Positions 22,054 through 35,110 are shown, counted from the first letter of the stretch. The stretch: DNA of 64,000 bases from Spongospora subterranea f. sp. subterranea (GCA_049724395.1 JAUGWO010000145.1:62001-126000); one strand, 5' to 3'. Program-made: numbers and translations. Notes: a model not told the origin generated them from the letters alone.

Positions 22054-25000
22054 TCACATTCGAGAGGCGACGAATTCTTTGGCGGCGTTCTTAACATGTT
22101 CGATCGTGTCCGCATCGCCATGTTCCCGTTCATATTCCAGATATCGCTTGAAGAAGAACTTCATCTTCTTGACGGACAGGTTCAGATGAATAACTCGCTC
22201 AAACAGCTTTCGACACAATGCGGTGTCCCCGAGACGTATTTCCTGATCCAGATAAACCGACCACAGGTCAACACGCTTTGGAAAATTGCTCAACACACCT
22301 ATGAGCAGCACCGGATAAACCGTCAACAAAACCGGAAATGAAAACACCAACAGGGATCAACAAAACCGACCTTCGAGGATGGTTCGACCTCGATCAGCAC
22401 AGCCGAGTTTGAATTCCAATAGGGAAAAGGCTGTGATGGCCCTAATGTGTTTTCGTTTGGGCAGCGCCTTGAGAGCCCGAGTTAACAGGGCGCGAGCGGC
22501 ATCGGCCGCCCCCGATCGAAACTTGTAGCTGGCGGCGTTCACCCAGACATTACGACTTTGGGAGAACTTCTTGCACAGGGTCTGGTGAGTTTCGTGGCAC
22601 TCGCCGGCGTTGTTGTTGAGCTCGTGCATCGAGGCCACTCGACCCAGCAGCTTCTTCTGGTCGCAAGACTGCATTGCTCGTGCCAAGACGGCGGTCAAGG
22701 TCTGGGGGGTCCCATACAGGTTCTCCAGGTTCAGGAACGCGATCCAAACTGAGATGGGCGATATCAGGATATACGGGCGACGATGACGTTAGAACAAGGC
22801 GCAACCGACCGTTGAGAAGCTCGACCTGCTCCCTGTACGAGATCGTGACCAGAGCTCGTTCGGCGATCGTTCGCGCCTGATTCACCTCGTTCATGACCAG
22901 ATGCAGGGCGATATATCGGCACCAGATCAACGAGCTGTCCGGCGATCGCAGCACGAGCTGCTCGAAATCGTCGACCGTCTCGGGTGAGCGAGACGGGTCG
23001 GCGTTGCGCCTCTCAATCTGTTCCAAAGCGAGCTCGTCGGCACGAGCCTTCTGGATGGCGGATTTACGAGATTTCGGGTTGGCGACGTGATCTGCGGCGG
23101 GCTGTGCTTTGCCGCTTTCATCGACTTCGTCGTTGTGGGACTCGTCCTCGGACGACATCAACTCCAACTCTTCAACGTCGGACTGCGCCGCCGCCATCTC
23201 CTCATCTTGCTCGTCGTCGTCGTCCACCTGGAGCTCTTCGGCTTCGCCAGCGTCAACAGCCATGGCGTCGTCGTCGTCGTCCTCGGCGATCGACTCCTCA
23301 TCCTGATGTTGCACTTGCGAGAACTTCAGCGACAGCGAGATCCGCGACGTTTTCGCATCGAACCGTATTACTCGAGCGCGAACCGCATCGCCCAACGAAT
23401 AATGAGCATTGACACGCTCCAATACGGTCTTCTCGTTGTCGTCGTCGTCAAATATCTCGGAAATGTGAGCCAATCCCGATAAGCGACTCCCAGAATCGTT
23501 GTCGATTCGCACGAACACACCGAACTCCTTAATGTTGCTGATGACGCCGGTGACGATATCGCCTTGGTTGATGGACGGGACGGACACAGCACCAGGATTG
23601 ACGACACTGTCCTTTAACGATAGACCCGCCTGGCCAGATTCACTGATGGACATGACTTTGGCGGTGACCAACGACCCCGGCAGGAACACGGACGCCACGT
23701 CCGGGATGAACTTATCGGATAGATCGGTGACCAGACAACGACCAACGACACTTCCGCTAAGTTCAATAAAACACCCTTTTGGACCTGTCAATTGATCATC
23801 AGCAATTGAAAACATTCGTCGAATAATATCGGAAAGAGGGAACCTGTCATTCTGATATAGCCCTTGACGATCTGGCCAACGGTTAGATCAGAAGATGATG
23901 TGATGTAAGGAGATGAATCTGTGGCAATGCCCTGGCGCAGCGAGAACGCGACCTTGGAGAGATCGCCGTTGACGGAAACGACACGACCGGTTAGGACCTG
24001 AACCAGGCAGAAATTAGAGCAATGATCAGCAGGAACAACAACAAGATCACCAACCTGTCCGACGACAAATGGCGACAGAGGGTCGCTGACGAAGGTGTCG
24101 TTGATCTCAGATAGCGATATGATGGCGGATATGTGAGGCGCCAACTCGACCGTCAACCCTTTATGGGGATGGATATTCGTGATCTTACAGGGGATGTGAG
24201 CACCGGGGACGATATACGATCGTAGATCGCTAGTTCCGGTCAACGAAATGTCGATATGGCCCGTTGACTGATTCACCATCATAACCGTCGCTGAGAGCAG
24301 AAACCAAAGTTAGTTTGAGGAGGACGAACGCCATCGAGCGGTAGTGGAGAATCACCTTGCACGGGCTGTCCGATGGCGAAATGAGAGGATGGGTTGGTGA
24401 TGACGGCGATGTCGGTGGACGATAGTAGACGAGGAACACGAGCCGAGAACGATGGGGACATGCTGATCCAGAGGAAGTCGTCCTCGATTCGCTGGACATA
24501 ACCAGTGACCGTTCCGCCGACTTGAACATTGTCGATAGAGCTGATACCATTGCCTGAACCCAACGATAGATCCAGGATCTGTCGTTTACCCTACACACAC
24601 ACCCCAGAATCAGATTTACAGAGAGTGATCATGACGATGACCAAAAAAAATAACGAAAACACGAAACCAATCGCAAAAGAAATATCGACCTTGGAGTATA
24701 TCGAGACGACATTCGCTTTGATATCTTGACCAACTGTTAAGGTTTTCAATGGCGATGACGACTGGGCGGATGTGTGATCTGGGGTGACATTCCCAATCCA
24801 TAATCGGGCACCCATACCCCGATAACGCAACTGCACTGTCGCGAATAACGGGCCGATGGCGATAATCGTGCCGGAAACGTCAGACCCAACCTGAACACCA
24901 CGGTCAGAATTGAGCAATTGATTGGGAAAGAAGGGGAATATGGGACCTGAGGTCGATCCGATACAGTCCACGATGATGCCGAAACGGATAACGACGATAA

Positions 25001-28000
25001 ATCGAGGCGAACCAATAAACGGGGAATCGGGGAATCGCTCACACCGATCACGACAACATCGATCTTGGCGCGTTTGGCAATGGTCGGGCGGACCACCCGG
25101 CGAGTGAAGTCGTGAAGGATGCCGAAGGCGATCATGTGCTGATGGTCCGGTAATGATAAAACCATCTAAACGATCACGATCGGAATGATTACGATGACGT
25201 GTTGGTGAAAATTGGGTGATTTTCCTACGTGATGGTCTTTACACAGTTGGACAATCGCTGAGATCCTCTGTCCAGGAACCGGCATCGATACCGATCGCTT
25301 GCTCTTCTTCCCGGTCGGGCGTGATTTACTTCGCAACGCCACGATGGACTCGCTCAGGTTGAGGTCGACGATCCGGCGCTGGTAATCGATATCGAGCACG
25401 ACCCCCTTGACGGCCGAACCGATCTCGATATTGGCACCTGGACCACGACAGGATTAGAAAGGGGGCGGCGAGCGAGCGTTCCAAGGCCAGGTCACCTTCA
25501 ACATTATCAGGGGACATGGCGAACCCTTGTAATTGAGTTGGGGGAAGGGTTAGAACCGCACCGAAATCTTTCGTTAATATCACGTTGGCATTGACAACGT
25601 CACCGAATTTGTAGTTCGAGAACATCGACACATCGTCGTCTGTAATGGGTTTCAGTCGATATTGCAGTCCAATCCTCGAGATGATCAATACCTGATGGCG
25701 CCGGGAGCTCGCTGAAATACGACCGCGTGTGGGATTCGAGCTGGATTGGGTCGACGGCGCATTGCGATGGTTTCAGGGACAGCGTGAAGCGCGACGAGTC
25801 GTTATCGATCTCGATGACGAGAGCAACGACAGACTGGCCGACCTGGAACAGATCGCTGGGCGACGCAAACCCAGTATCGGATAGGTGTTGACGAGGGCAT
25901 AAACCGTGAACACCTGAACACGCGATTGAAAATCGGATCGAACGAGAACAGATGGCGGGGCCGAACCGGATGAGAAGGCGACGAATACACCGAACTGCTC
26001 GATGGAATGGATATACCCATGATATGATGAGTTGAGCTGGATCTGGGCGAATTCCGAGGGAAGACTGGCGTTGGCGAACGCCGCCAGCAGAGAGGGCTTG
26101 ATCGTGACCAGGAACGAGGCGCGATTATATCGGGAGAGAACCAGAACCGAGATGATGGATCCGGGTGGATGGGTCAATCGCATTGTCGATAGGATATTGG
26201 CACCATTGGCGACGTGATCGGATAGATGATGCATTGGCAATACACATTGGGCCTAACGATCGCGACCGTTAGCGCTACGAACGATCACCAACGATGGGTC
26301 GAGTGGGGAAATACCTCGGTGTCGACCAGCTGAAGGGCGATCGAGTCGTCGGAGTAGGACAGGACCGAGGCCTGCTGGACTGTGGAGATGGCGCTAGAAC
26401 ACTGGGCGATGGACGGCGACCCGATACGGAGTGAGAGGCGGATTCGGTTGGCGCTAGGGTCGGCATGGGTGACCTGGACCTTGACAACCTGACCGCGATA
26501 GAACGACTTGTCCAGGGCCTGGTATCCGGCGGCGGTTATATCGGATAGAGGGATAAACCCATGAACACCATTGTAGAACTGGACGAACACACCGTTCTCC
26601 TGAACAGGACGTGTTAGTGTAAAGGGGAATACGAGGGGCGATAGCGGGGAGAGACCTTGATGGCGTTGACGAAACCGTGGGCGATTGTGCCAATGGTGAC
26701 CGAAGACCAATCGGCGATGATGGTCTCGCTGGATTTCACCAGAGATTTCTTCATCGTTAGGAGAACGCGCTTCTGTTCGCGATCAACGCTCAATACGCGA
26801 ACGGCGACCTGCTGGTCTTTACGATAGCGATCGAGACGGGCGGGTTGGCGCAGCTCGTTAATGTGCATGATCGGGCAAAGACCGCGAAGGGTGTCGTTCA
26901 GATTGATGAACAGACCGAACGGTTCGACACCCGATACCTTCCCGGTCACGGCCGATCCGACCACAACATCGTCCAACGAGAAAAGGGATTCCTGCAACAC
27001 GGACGAGCGTAGCGATACGCTGAACGTCCCGTCGATGGATTTATAGGAGAGGACTCGACATTGCACCGATTGTCCAACAGAGAATTCCTGTGGGAAATCG
27101 CGTTCAGCGAATGTCGGATGGCGAAACAAGCGGAGACCTTATCGAGTTTGGTGATGCGCTTGTCGGAGCATTGGGAGATATGTGAATAGGCGGAGACGCC
27201 ATCGCCAATGGTCAACAGCACGCCGCGAAGGGCGTCGAACCCGGCGACGACGGCATCGACACGCTGACCGGGTTGATATGGGATAGGGGACGGCTGCCAT
27301 AATAGGATATCAGGGCGAAGGGATAGACCGGCGATGCGTCGCTCCATGTCGATGAACAATATTCGCGCCTTGACACTACTCCCGATCGCACTGAATCATC
27401 GTCGACGTTAGTTGGAGAACCGATATAGGAAATCACATGAAAATATACTGTGGAGACCCCTTTTAACAGAAAATAGAAACAAGGAACAAGGAACAAAAAC
27501 CAAAAAAAAAGAACGAGAAATCAAAAACAGAAAATCGATGAAGTAAATGAGGTCGATATTACATATCCGTATCTGGGAGATGAACACGCGCGGCGGTGCC
27601 CGAGAAAATGTTGAGAAAGGAGAAGGCGACACCGTCCGGTAATATATCGGTGGCGGTGGCCCTGACCAGCATCCCCGGCCTGAGATCGTGCAGCGACAGG
27701 TTCCAGTCCTTCTTGGCCTGGGCCGACCCGACCGACCGACACGATATCGCTACGACGGTGGCGATATCGCTGATCACCCCCGTTATTGCTTGTCCTTCGA
27801 CATATCGCTCATCTGTCAACACCAATATCAACGAAAACAAAGAAAACGTCAAACCCATGTCGATCAGCGACTCCTACCTGGATTGGCGGTTTCCGTAAAC
27901 GGAAGGAACGATTTGACGTCGTCGATGCCGAGGTCGATGACGTATCCTTTGTGCTCAACGGAGACGATCGAGCAGGGCGTGACCATACCGACACGAAGAT

Positions 28001-28586
28001 GGGGTCGCGATAGGTTCTGGTTGAAGAGCGACGGGCGCATGGACAACTCGATATGGCGCGATTTCTGGGCCTGGTCGAGTCGGGTGACGACACATTGCAC
28101 GAGTTGGCCGATCGTGAACAGATGGCGCATATCGGGCAGGGCGAGGTCGTCTGGGGCCGATTGATCGGGATCGTCGTCGATGAACCGGTCGACCCGATCG
28201 GACATGGTATCGGACAGTTCTCGTAGGATAACGGTCCCGGTTAACCCGTTGGCCAATCCCACAGTGATATCCACTTCCGACACCTTCTCCACCGCCCCCA
28301 ATAACTTCATTCCGACCGATAATTTCCCATAAATAAGTGTCTGTGCGCGGGTTGTCGCTCTCCCTTCAGGTCGGCCAGCGGCGCCGTCTTTCGCCGCCTC
28401 CGTTCTCCTTTTTTTCCCCAATCCACCCGACGGTTTCTCGGGTTTTCGCACCCGTTTCTTGTCGTCGGAGAAGAGGAATTCCTGTCGAAGATCAGGTTGA
28501 ACCAGAGCCGGTTGACGGTGCTGGTTGGGTAGTGGTTGAGACCCACGTGGGAAACATTCCTCGTCGGTCTGAATCAGGCCAGGCAT
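22054..28586 (-). CDS. RRP5: RRP5/PDCD11 ribosome biogenesis factor
   Basis: RRP5 is needed for both 18S and 5.8S/25S pre-rRNA processing in the nucleolus. The gene spans 6.5 kb with around ten short introns. N-terminal exon (28586-27864) starts MPGLIQTDEECFPRG, has a basic stretch (KKRVRKPEKPSGGLGKKRR) and the first S1 domains (GMVTPCSIVSVEHKGYVIDL). Many S1 repeats follow (e.g. 26614-27129 VGSAVTGKVSGVEPFGLFIN; 23500-23815 GDIVTGVISNIKEFGVFVRI). Then there is an acidic linker (ESIAEDDDDDAMAVD) and the HAT/TPR half beginning SPETVDDFEQLVLRSPDSS, continued across an intron near 22760-22800 into WIAFLNLENLYGT. It ends YLEYEREHGDADTIEHVK, a family hallmark, and AAKEFVASRM. Predicted length is about 1,800 residues, normal for the family. 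I count at least ten S1-like units. Confidence 0.95.
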
Positions 28587-28589
28587 GAT

Positions 28590-29405
28590 TTATATAATAG
28601 GGGTCACGCCCTCCCTGATTTCCAATCTGGGATATCGCCCGAGTTGGGTTCTTTGGAAAACACGGGGTGACTTGATCACATGTCCGTCACGGAGTTACCG
28701 AAACTCCGCCACGCAATTCACCCAGTGGAGTTACCACGGTGGGTATTTGTGTGGCCTTGTCGGGGGTGAAGGTGCCGCACCTTCACCCAGATTGTGAATC
28801 ATATTCCTTTGGGGGTTTTCATCATTGTCCCTTCGAAATCACATATTTCAACCCTGCGTCAAAACGCATTCTTTGACGCTACCGGTTCACGATTCTGTGG
28901 CAAAAGCGCCTGTAGCGCCCTGTGATTGATCACTTCTGTCGACCTGTAATTCTAGTAGATCGTGGCAGCAGCAGCAATATATCACATCACAATTCCAGTT
29001 CCTGTGTTGATATTTAGAGGGCGGTTCAATGGGTCAAACCGTCCTATCACATTCCCATATTTGCAATCAGTGTCTTGTCTGTCTGTTATCAAGGACCATC
29101 ATTGTTCAGTGATCTCAGATATACTGCTTGGAACGGCGGTAAACTGGATAATGTTCTCACTTGTCTGTTTGAAAACAGGGAAGGTCTTGAGTATGATAAT
29201 ATAACCATATCTCAGCATTATTCAATCACTGGCCGTTTGAACGTCGCCCCGGTGGTTTCATTTAGAACCAAAAACCGGTTGCAATTTCCTGGTTGTGGCT
29301 ATTTCACAATCAGTATGACAAGTAGGGGTATATCAGGCAGAATACCCACTTGACGGTCGTGTGCGATTCTCCATGATGTCAACATATGTTGTTGAATTGG
29401 TGAGA
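28590..29405. other. Intergenic region with a short palindrome
   Basis: No supported gene. A perfect hairpin with 11-bp arms (gggtgaaggtg-ccg-caccttcaccc) lies at 28764-28788, and ggagttacc/ggtaactcc-type motifs occur at 28690-28735 (cggagttaccgaaactcc). Short frames at 28962-29353 are not convincing. Confidence 0.5.
28764..28788. repeat. Perfect 11-bp-arm palindrome
   Basis: gggtgaaggtg, spacer ccg, caccttcaccc. It lies 180 bp upstream of the RRP5 start on the other strand; it could be a regulatory or structural site, but nothing else supports that. Confidence 0.8.
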
Positions 29406-29409
29406 TTTG

Positions 29410-30165
29410 CAGTTATGGATATAGCGTGCTTTATCGTGTATTTAGCGTGTTGTACCCTTATAGCGTGTTCCTGTCTTGAGCGCGTTGTATACTATGCTTC
29501 AGAGCGTGAAAAGGGCCAGATGTATAGCGTGTTTCTGTATTTAGCGTGCTGTACCCTGTATATAGGGTGTTCCTGTATTTAGCGTGTTTCTGTATTTAAC
29601 GTGCTGTACCCTGTATATAGGGTGTTCCTGTATTTAGCGTGTTTCTGTATTTAACGTGCTGTACCCTGTATATAGGGTGTTCCTGTATTTAGCGTGTTTC
29701 TGTATTTAACGTGCTGTACCCTGTATATAGCGTGTTCCTGTATTTAGCGTGTTTCTGTATTTAACGTGCTGTACCCTGTATATAGCGTGTTTCTGTATTT
29801 AGCGTGTTTCTGTATTTAACGTGCTGTACCCTGTATATAGGGTGTACCCTGTATATAGGGTGTTTTCTGTATTTAGCGTGTTTCTGTATTTAACGTGCTG
29901 TACCTTGTATATAGCGTGTTTCTGTATTTAGCGTGTTTCTGTATTTAACGTGCTGTACCTGTATATAGCGTGTTCCTGTATTTAGCGTGTTTCTGTATTT
30001 AACGTGCTGTACTTTGTATTTAGCGTGTTTCTGTATTTAACGTGCTTTACCCTGTATATAGGGTGTTCCTGTATTTAGCGTGTTTCTGTATTTAACGTGC
30101 TGTACCTTGTATATAGCGTGTTCCTGTATTTAGCGTGTTCCTGTATTTTGTAGATAGAGTGCTGT
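29410..30165. repeat. 55-bp minisatellite made of 17-20-bp subunits
   Basis: The block taacgtgctgtaccctgta recurs every 55 bp at about 29597, 29652, 29707, 29762 and 29817, then with irregular spacing (74, 55, 54, 37, 55). Each 55-bp unit is built from three related subunits of the form 'gtgt-tcctgtattta-gc', 'gtgtttctgtatttaac' and 'gtgctgtaccctgtatatag', so it is a higher-order repeat. No gene inside. Confidence 0.95.
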
Positions 30166-30355
30166 AAATGTAAATGAACGGGCCGGTGTTTGTGTGATCC
30201 GGTACTATTGTGTGTATGTATCAGTGTATGCTGCTGTTCCCGATCCGGGTTCGGTGCTGTACCAGGTGACGAGATGGCGTAACCCATCGCCTATACCTGT
30301 TCTTTCTCAATACGGCCGGGACCAGTACCGCCAAATATCCTATACTGTCTTAATC

Positions 30356-30831
30356 ATGCAGATTCATGTCAAGGTCGGTCGTCTAGCAGCGTATATTGGG
30401 CCAGTTTATTGCAAATATCTAAAACCATTATTACAGACCTTAATTGGGTCCAAGGTCCAAATCAATATTGACGAAGATGCCACAGTATTGCAACTCAAAC
30501 AGGAACTCGAAGTCATTCAAGGAATCCAAGTGGATCAGATCAGGTATTTGTACTGTGTTTTTTATTGTACACTTATTCATCCTTGTATTAGGTTAATATT
30601 TAGTGGTAAACAACTGTAAGTATACAAATATTTTTAACAATTTTTTTGAATTTGTTCATATCTTGTTCTTGTAGAAATGATTCAGAAAAATTGAAGGACC
30701 GAAAAGTAGCAGGTATTGTACACACGTTTATCAAATTTTAGTGTTTGAGTGTTTGAGTTTGTTTGATAGCCGGTGCGATTGTCCATATGGTTTTACAGTT
30801 ACGAGGCGGAGGTCCATTCATAAATCTATGA
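30356..30831 (+). CDS. NEDD8/RUB1-like ubiquitin-family modifier
   Basis: Five tiny exons splice in frame: 30356-30373, 30437-30543, 30592-30615, 30675-30712, 30770-30831 (introns 48-63 nt). The product is a 76-residue ubiquitin fold plus a six-residue tail (GPFINL) after the diglycine, so it must be cleaved to mature, as NEDD8 precursors are. It starts MQIHVKTLIG and ends VHMVLQLRGG. Residue 72 is Gln, not the Arg of ubiquitin (Ala in animal and plant NEDD8, Thr in yeast Rub1), which argues for NEDD8-type E1 selection. Leu8, Ile44, Lys48 and Val70 are kept; Lys63 of ubiquitin is not. NEDD8 activates cullin-RING ligases. Another ubiquitin-like paralogue is the main alternative. Confidence 0.8.
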
Positions 30832-30971
30832 TTATCAGTATCAATATTTACAATAGCTTTGCGGTTTAATATAAAACGACAAGACACGCTGTTTGGAAAT
30901 GATAATGACTAATGATTAGGGTTCTGCCTCCTAAACGACAACAAACTACTCGTTTACTCAAAAATTGAACT

Positions 30972-31271
30972 TTATGTAGAGGAAGGCGACGCCATATATC
31001 GGTTTTTAAACTGTACACCAATGTTGATCCAGCCCAAAAAGATGATCGCCTCATTCGGTGTCATGTTAAACTCCTTGGCAAACATATCGGCCGTGACTGA
31101 CTCTCGATCTGGGGACGTTAGATAATCAGCGATTTTAGCCGAGTTCTCCTCGGACGTGAGCCCATATTTCGCGATGATTCCGTCAAACAGCTCTTTGTGC
31201 TTTGCGAACGCCATCATGTCCTCCTGTTCATGATTGTTTCCAGTCTCCCGTTCGTGATCATTTGCCATCAC
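30972..31271 (-). CDS. Small acidic protein, unidentified
   Basis: A 99-residue frame ending RYMASPSST, 140 bp from the 3' end of the NEDD8-like gene and convergent with it. It has a polar N-terminus (MMANDHERETGNNHEQED) and a helical C-terminal half with MFAKEFNMTPNEAIIFLGWI then NIGVQFKNRYM. That C-terminal 'F...F.M...EA..FL.WI..GV.FK' pattern looks like a conserved short domain, but I cannot name the family with confidence. No signal peptide or membrane span. Confidence 0.5.
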   Translation of the reverse strand: MMANDHERETGNNHEQEDMMAFAKHKELFDGIIAKYGLTSEENSAKIADYLTSPDRESVTADMFAKEFNMTPNEAIIFLGWINIGVQFKNRYMASPSST

Positions 31272-31319
31272 GTCCCCCTGACCACTGTAGTCGCCCTGTT
31301 GTGTGTTGTCGTGTCAGAT

Positions 31320-31410
31320 TGGGAGGCCGCCTGACACTATGACTGTTACTGTGGCCGACGGGAGGCCGCCTGACACTATGACTGTTACTGGGCCGACGGA
31401 GGCCGCACAT
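31320..31410. repeat. Two-and-a-half-copy tandem repeat of about 40 bp
   Basis: gggaggccgcctgacactat followed by gactgttactg and ggccgac occurs at 31321 and again at 31361, with a truncated third copy (ggaggccgca). It lies upstream of the small minus-strand gene at 30972-31271. Confidence 0.85.
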
Positions 31411-31419
31411 TGACCGGAT

Positions 31420-33150
31420 CCTCATGACCTCGCTGTTCTCGGTTGTGTCAGATTAATCACAGCTCAGATTAAACAACGATTTCAACACATTTAATGCTGC
31501 GCTTATACGTAAGACATGTCACCGAGTCGACTAGACTCGTTTTGAAAGGTTGTCCGGTCCAACTTGATTTGAACTAGTTAGGGCCAGCAACAACTCGAGG
31601 TTCAACGGAATGCAGAGAAGGCCTAATCGTCCTCGGGTGTTTCTGAATTATTATGTCCATACACCTTGTTGCGAACAAATGGTCTTTGTTGAAAGCCTAT
31701 AGGGATTTTGATCCATTTACTCTACAGCATAGCAACTAGGTAGGTATGCCTCGTTCAACCGCACGGTGCAGCGGTGCAGACTTCCATTCGGAATCTGGTT
31801 CGAGTTCGACTCGCTATAATTCCGCACCAACTCGAGTCCGACTCGGAACGAATATTGCCAACTCTAGTTGACATGTTGACATCTCTACTCATACGTATAC
31901 TGGAGTATTCACAGCGATTATGATGCAGTTCCACTGAACACACCGGACAACTACAAAACATTATATTCTTCGACCCCAGCCCGACTGATGTTCCTACGTC
32001 TAACCAGCATGTCGTTGTAAAAAGTCTATCAATTTCTGATTCCGATGTTGCAGTAGCCACAACAATAATCGTCTCTTGTATCCGCTTCAATCTATATGGG
32101 GTGTCGTCCACACGTTTGCACCGCGTTAATAGAATATGTGTTGTCAATACATATGTAGAAGTGCTATTCATTATGACAATCTGATGAGCGGATATATTTT
32201 AGTGGTTCTGGTATTAATTGACTGTGGTTGGCCAAACGTTGTGAACCGGGTATTTTGACTTCATTCCCGGTGAGGATGGAGTAGCAGCGGATACTCGAAT
32301 ACTTTTCTAACAGGTGAACGAAATCGAAATGACTTCGAACAAGGTTCGACAGCCTGAAATATGTATGTTGGAGATTGAGTATATCGTGGATCGATGTGTT
32401 TGAGTCGGTATCGCATGATATGAAATAGAGTTAATTTTCCACTAAAAACGGATCTTCATTCCATCCTCGATTACCATTCGTAATGAGATAGGGGTAGAGG
32501 ACGGATTCAAGATGAGGATTCAGATTGTTGATGGAATGCACCGTTCCCTGTTTCGTTCTGATTAGTCCGAATGATTGCAAGGTATGTCCAATAGCTACAT
32601 TGACCGTTTGTGGAATTAGTGGTAGTAGAAGGGCTGGTTCACTTATTCTACCATGGCGTAAAATTCGAATGTCGATTGCTTTTCTGTTTTAGATGAATAT
32701 GTGCAAGGGCCAAGGAAACGGGCGGGATTTTAGAACCTAGATCATCCCTGGAAATTTTGAATCAACACCCCGCTGTGATACAAGCTCCTACTGATGTTGC
32801 CGAGAATTTAGAATTCCAGCAGTATCAGAAAATTCAACAGATGCTCATATCGGTGGTTATCAATGGTTTAGTAAGATCACAGCATTGTTCTAAACTCCAA
32901 TTATTTATCAAAATTTTGACCGATCAACTAGCTGATAAATGTGAGGGGACAGAGAAAGGGTGAGAGAGAAGATCAGGATGTGAGGCGGTGCATAAACCGG
33001 TGGATTGGGGTAGCGGTGCGTTCGCTGCCGAGCATAACAATGCTCATCAATTGTGGCAAATATCTTTAAAATCACGAGCTATTGTATTGGCGTAAAACGG
33101 CTGATCTTCAAACCTGAGAATCTCGGCACTGGTGACGCTTTGAGTTTATC
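31420..33150. other. Sparse region with unsupported frames
   Basis: A 138-residue minus frame (31755-32171) and a short plus frame (32757-32963, MNQHPAVIQAPTDVAENLEF) are the only sizeable frames. The second looks helical and protein-like and is followed by a stop, so it could be the last exon of a small plus-strand gene starting near 32690; no family is recognised. Nothing else is supported. Confidence 0.3.
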
Positions 33151-33159
33151 TGTAATGAT

Positions 33160-34960
33160 TTATATATTTGAGGAATATGGGAGATATTGAGTGAGGAAGG
33201 CGATATGATCAACTATATCCTGATCCTTCACTTTATACTGATTGGCCAATTCCCCAATCAGACCTCGCTCGATATTATATCTCGCCAGACATTCCACAAA
33301 ACCCTTTAATGGGATAAACCCGACACACTCTCGATCTAGTAGGGTTAATTCACTCCACAACTTCATGTTCTCGTCCCGATCGAGAATTACAATACTTTTC
33401 CGGATTGGCGTCCGAGTTCGAGTTGTGGTTTGAGGTCGATGTAGAGGTGGCGCTTTTTGTCCATGTGTGTTGATCTGCCATGAATATGGGAGATCAAATG
33501 GATCATGGCTATATCTGGTCGAATACGATCCCGAAAATATGGGGAGGCGACGCCCTGGTGGCCGAGGAATGGCCATTGCAGTGCTGGTCAGAACAGGGAG
33601 AAGACGACAAACCTAATACGAGTATTTGGAATTGAGAGAGATTCAGCTCCTGAAAAACACAGATTGAAAAAAAGCCGAATACCTCGTCCAACGTGAGTCT
33701 TTGACGATCCTTGAATAACTGAATTGGACAATGGAATCCGAATACGCTCATGATCGATTGTAATTCATCTGGGAACCCCAATCACATATCAGTGAGATGG
33801 ATCACACCTCGTTCGGCAAACGACCTATCGATATCCCATTTGATTTAGGAAGGCGTTCCAGGAACTGCAATAATGCAGTCCCCGATCGTGAGCGATAGCA
33901 TGCGAGATGATAATTGTAGTCCATGGCGGTTAATACCCCCTGGTCTAAATACGGGCCATACTCAATGTGGTTTATGATGGATTGGACTAGATCAGACCTG
34001 GTGATGACGAGACTTTCAGGTACTGAATTGATCAGATCCGGTAATGGATTGTGTTTTTTTAAAGGTGGTTGTTGTGTTCATCTCAATCGCCGGAAAGTTG
34101 ATGGCGTCTCAACAGCATCATTACAAAGGGTGGTGACACTCTTGAAACAGTCGATATGGAATGGCGCTTAAGCGGATCTGTGGATCATCCCAAGAATAAG
34201 GGGCAGACTTTAGGAGTCGGGTTTAAACAGATTATACAAGCGGGCAGTGCCTCTGGTTGTTCTGGTATCGCCGCTTCTGCATGCAACTGCGGTAGGCGTT
34301 GTGAGTCAAAGGACAGCATGCGAACCGTCGATTTGTTGTATTCAAAATCATGGGGAAAGGTGAGGGCTGTCAAGGCACCTGTTAAAGTGATAAACAATGG
34401 ATCGCTATCGGTCTGATACCTGTAATAGGAGGACATTAGGAGACGCCCTGATGGTACCTGGGCCACTCCCTCAGTGAGAATTGCCAGCGCCACCGTTACC
34501 GCTACGTTCGAGAAAGTCTCCAGAGAACATGTAACGAATCGCGGTTCCGAGTTCTGATAGCACTGGGACCAATGTGGCGTTATCCATTTGCAGGGTCGAA
34601 CAGCATCATCGCACTGACGAACAACAATGCAGCATCGCGCCCAGGCATTCTGAATGCCCGGCGCTCTGAGATAGATTAACCATCTCCAGACCCTTCGACA
34701 GGATGACTGCTGTCAATCGCGGGCACTTCACCGACGGTATTTCATCCAGAGCGACGCATGGACGACACTTTCTCGCCTCATATTCATTGACCGCCGACTA
34801 CGGGTTTGTCATCATTGGCGAAGTCCTAATTTCATCAACAGAACGGTATAGATACGAAAATAGAATCATGATCTTTATAATCATAAAAACAATCAATTGT
34901 TCATCTGATACTCGACCCCAACAGTGTTTATTGATGGCCAGCCATATTCTGCCAAACCCT
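33160..34960 (-). CDS. Multi-exon protein, unidentified
   Basis: Minus-strand frames can be chained with short introns: 34493-34220 (contains VAQVPSGRLLMSSYYRYQTD and TGALTALTFPHDFEYN), 34060-33790 (LVQSIINHIEYGPYLDQGVL, CYRSRSGTALLQFLERLP), 33781-33600 (MGFPDELQSIMSVFGFHCPI, LTLDEVFGFFSICVFQEL) and 33550-33160 (ends DHIAFLTQYLPYSSNI). The composition is that of a globular, helix-rich protein. An upstream exon around 34700-34830 (NEYEARKCRPCVALDE) may belong. No domain is recognised, and exon junctions are tentative. Confidence 0.45.
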
Positions 34961-35110
34961 GTGCCGTAATTGGGGATCAGTTTTACAGCACTGAGTCACA
35001 ATGTGGTAACCGCTCAACCCAACCCCAACACTACACAACAACAGCTCGAGGGCATTTGAGCCCGATAACTTCCAACAAGGCAATACCCAGCGCTGTAGGT
35101 TAGCGAGATT

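Noticed and set aside
22984-23412. Arg-rich plus-strand frames
   Set aside because: Antisense of the RRP5 acidic linker and S1 region.
27408-27632. Phe-rich minus frame inside RRP5
   Set aside because: It overlaps an AT-rich intron between two S1-coding exons.
31780-31840. Possible tRNA (ggttcgagttcgactc resembles a B box)
   Set aside because: No matching A box or cloverleaf could be folded around it.
33160-34960. APC1 or MutS homologue
   Set aside because: Some blocks looked alike at first, but order and key motifs do not fit either family.
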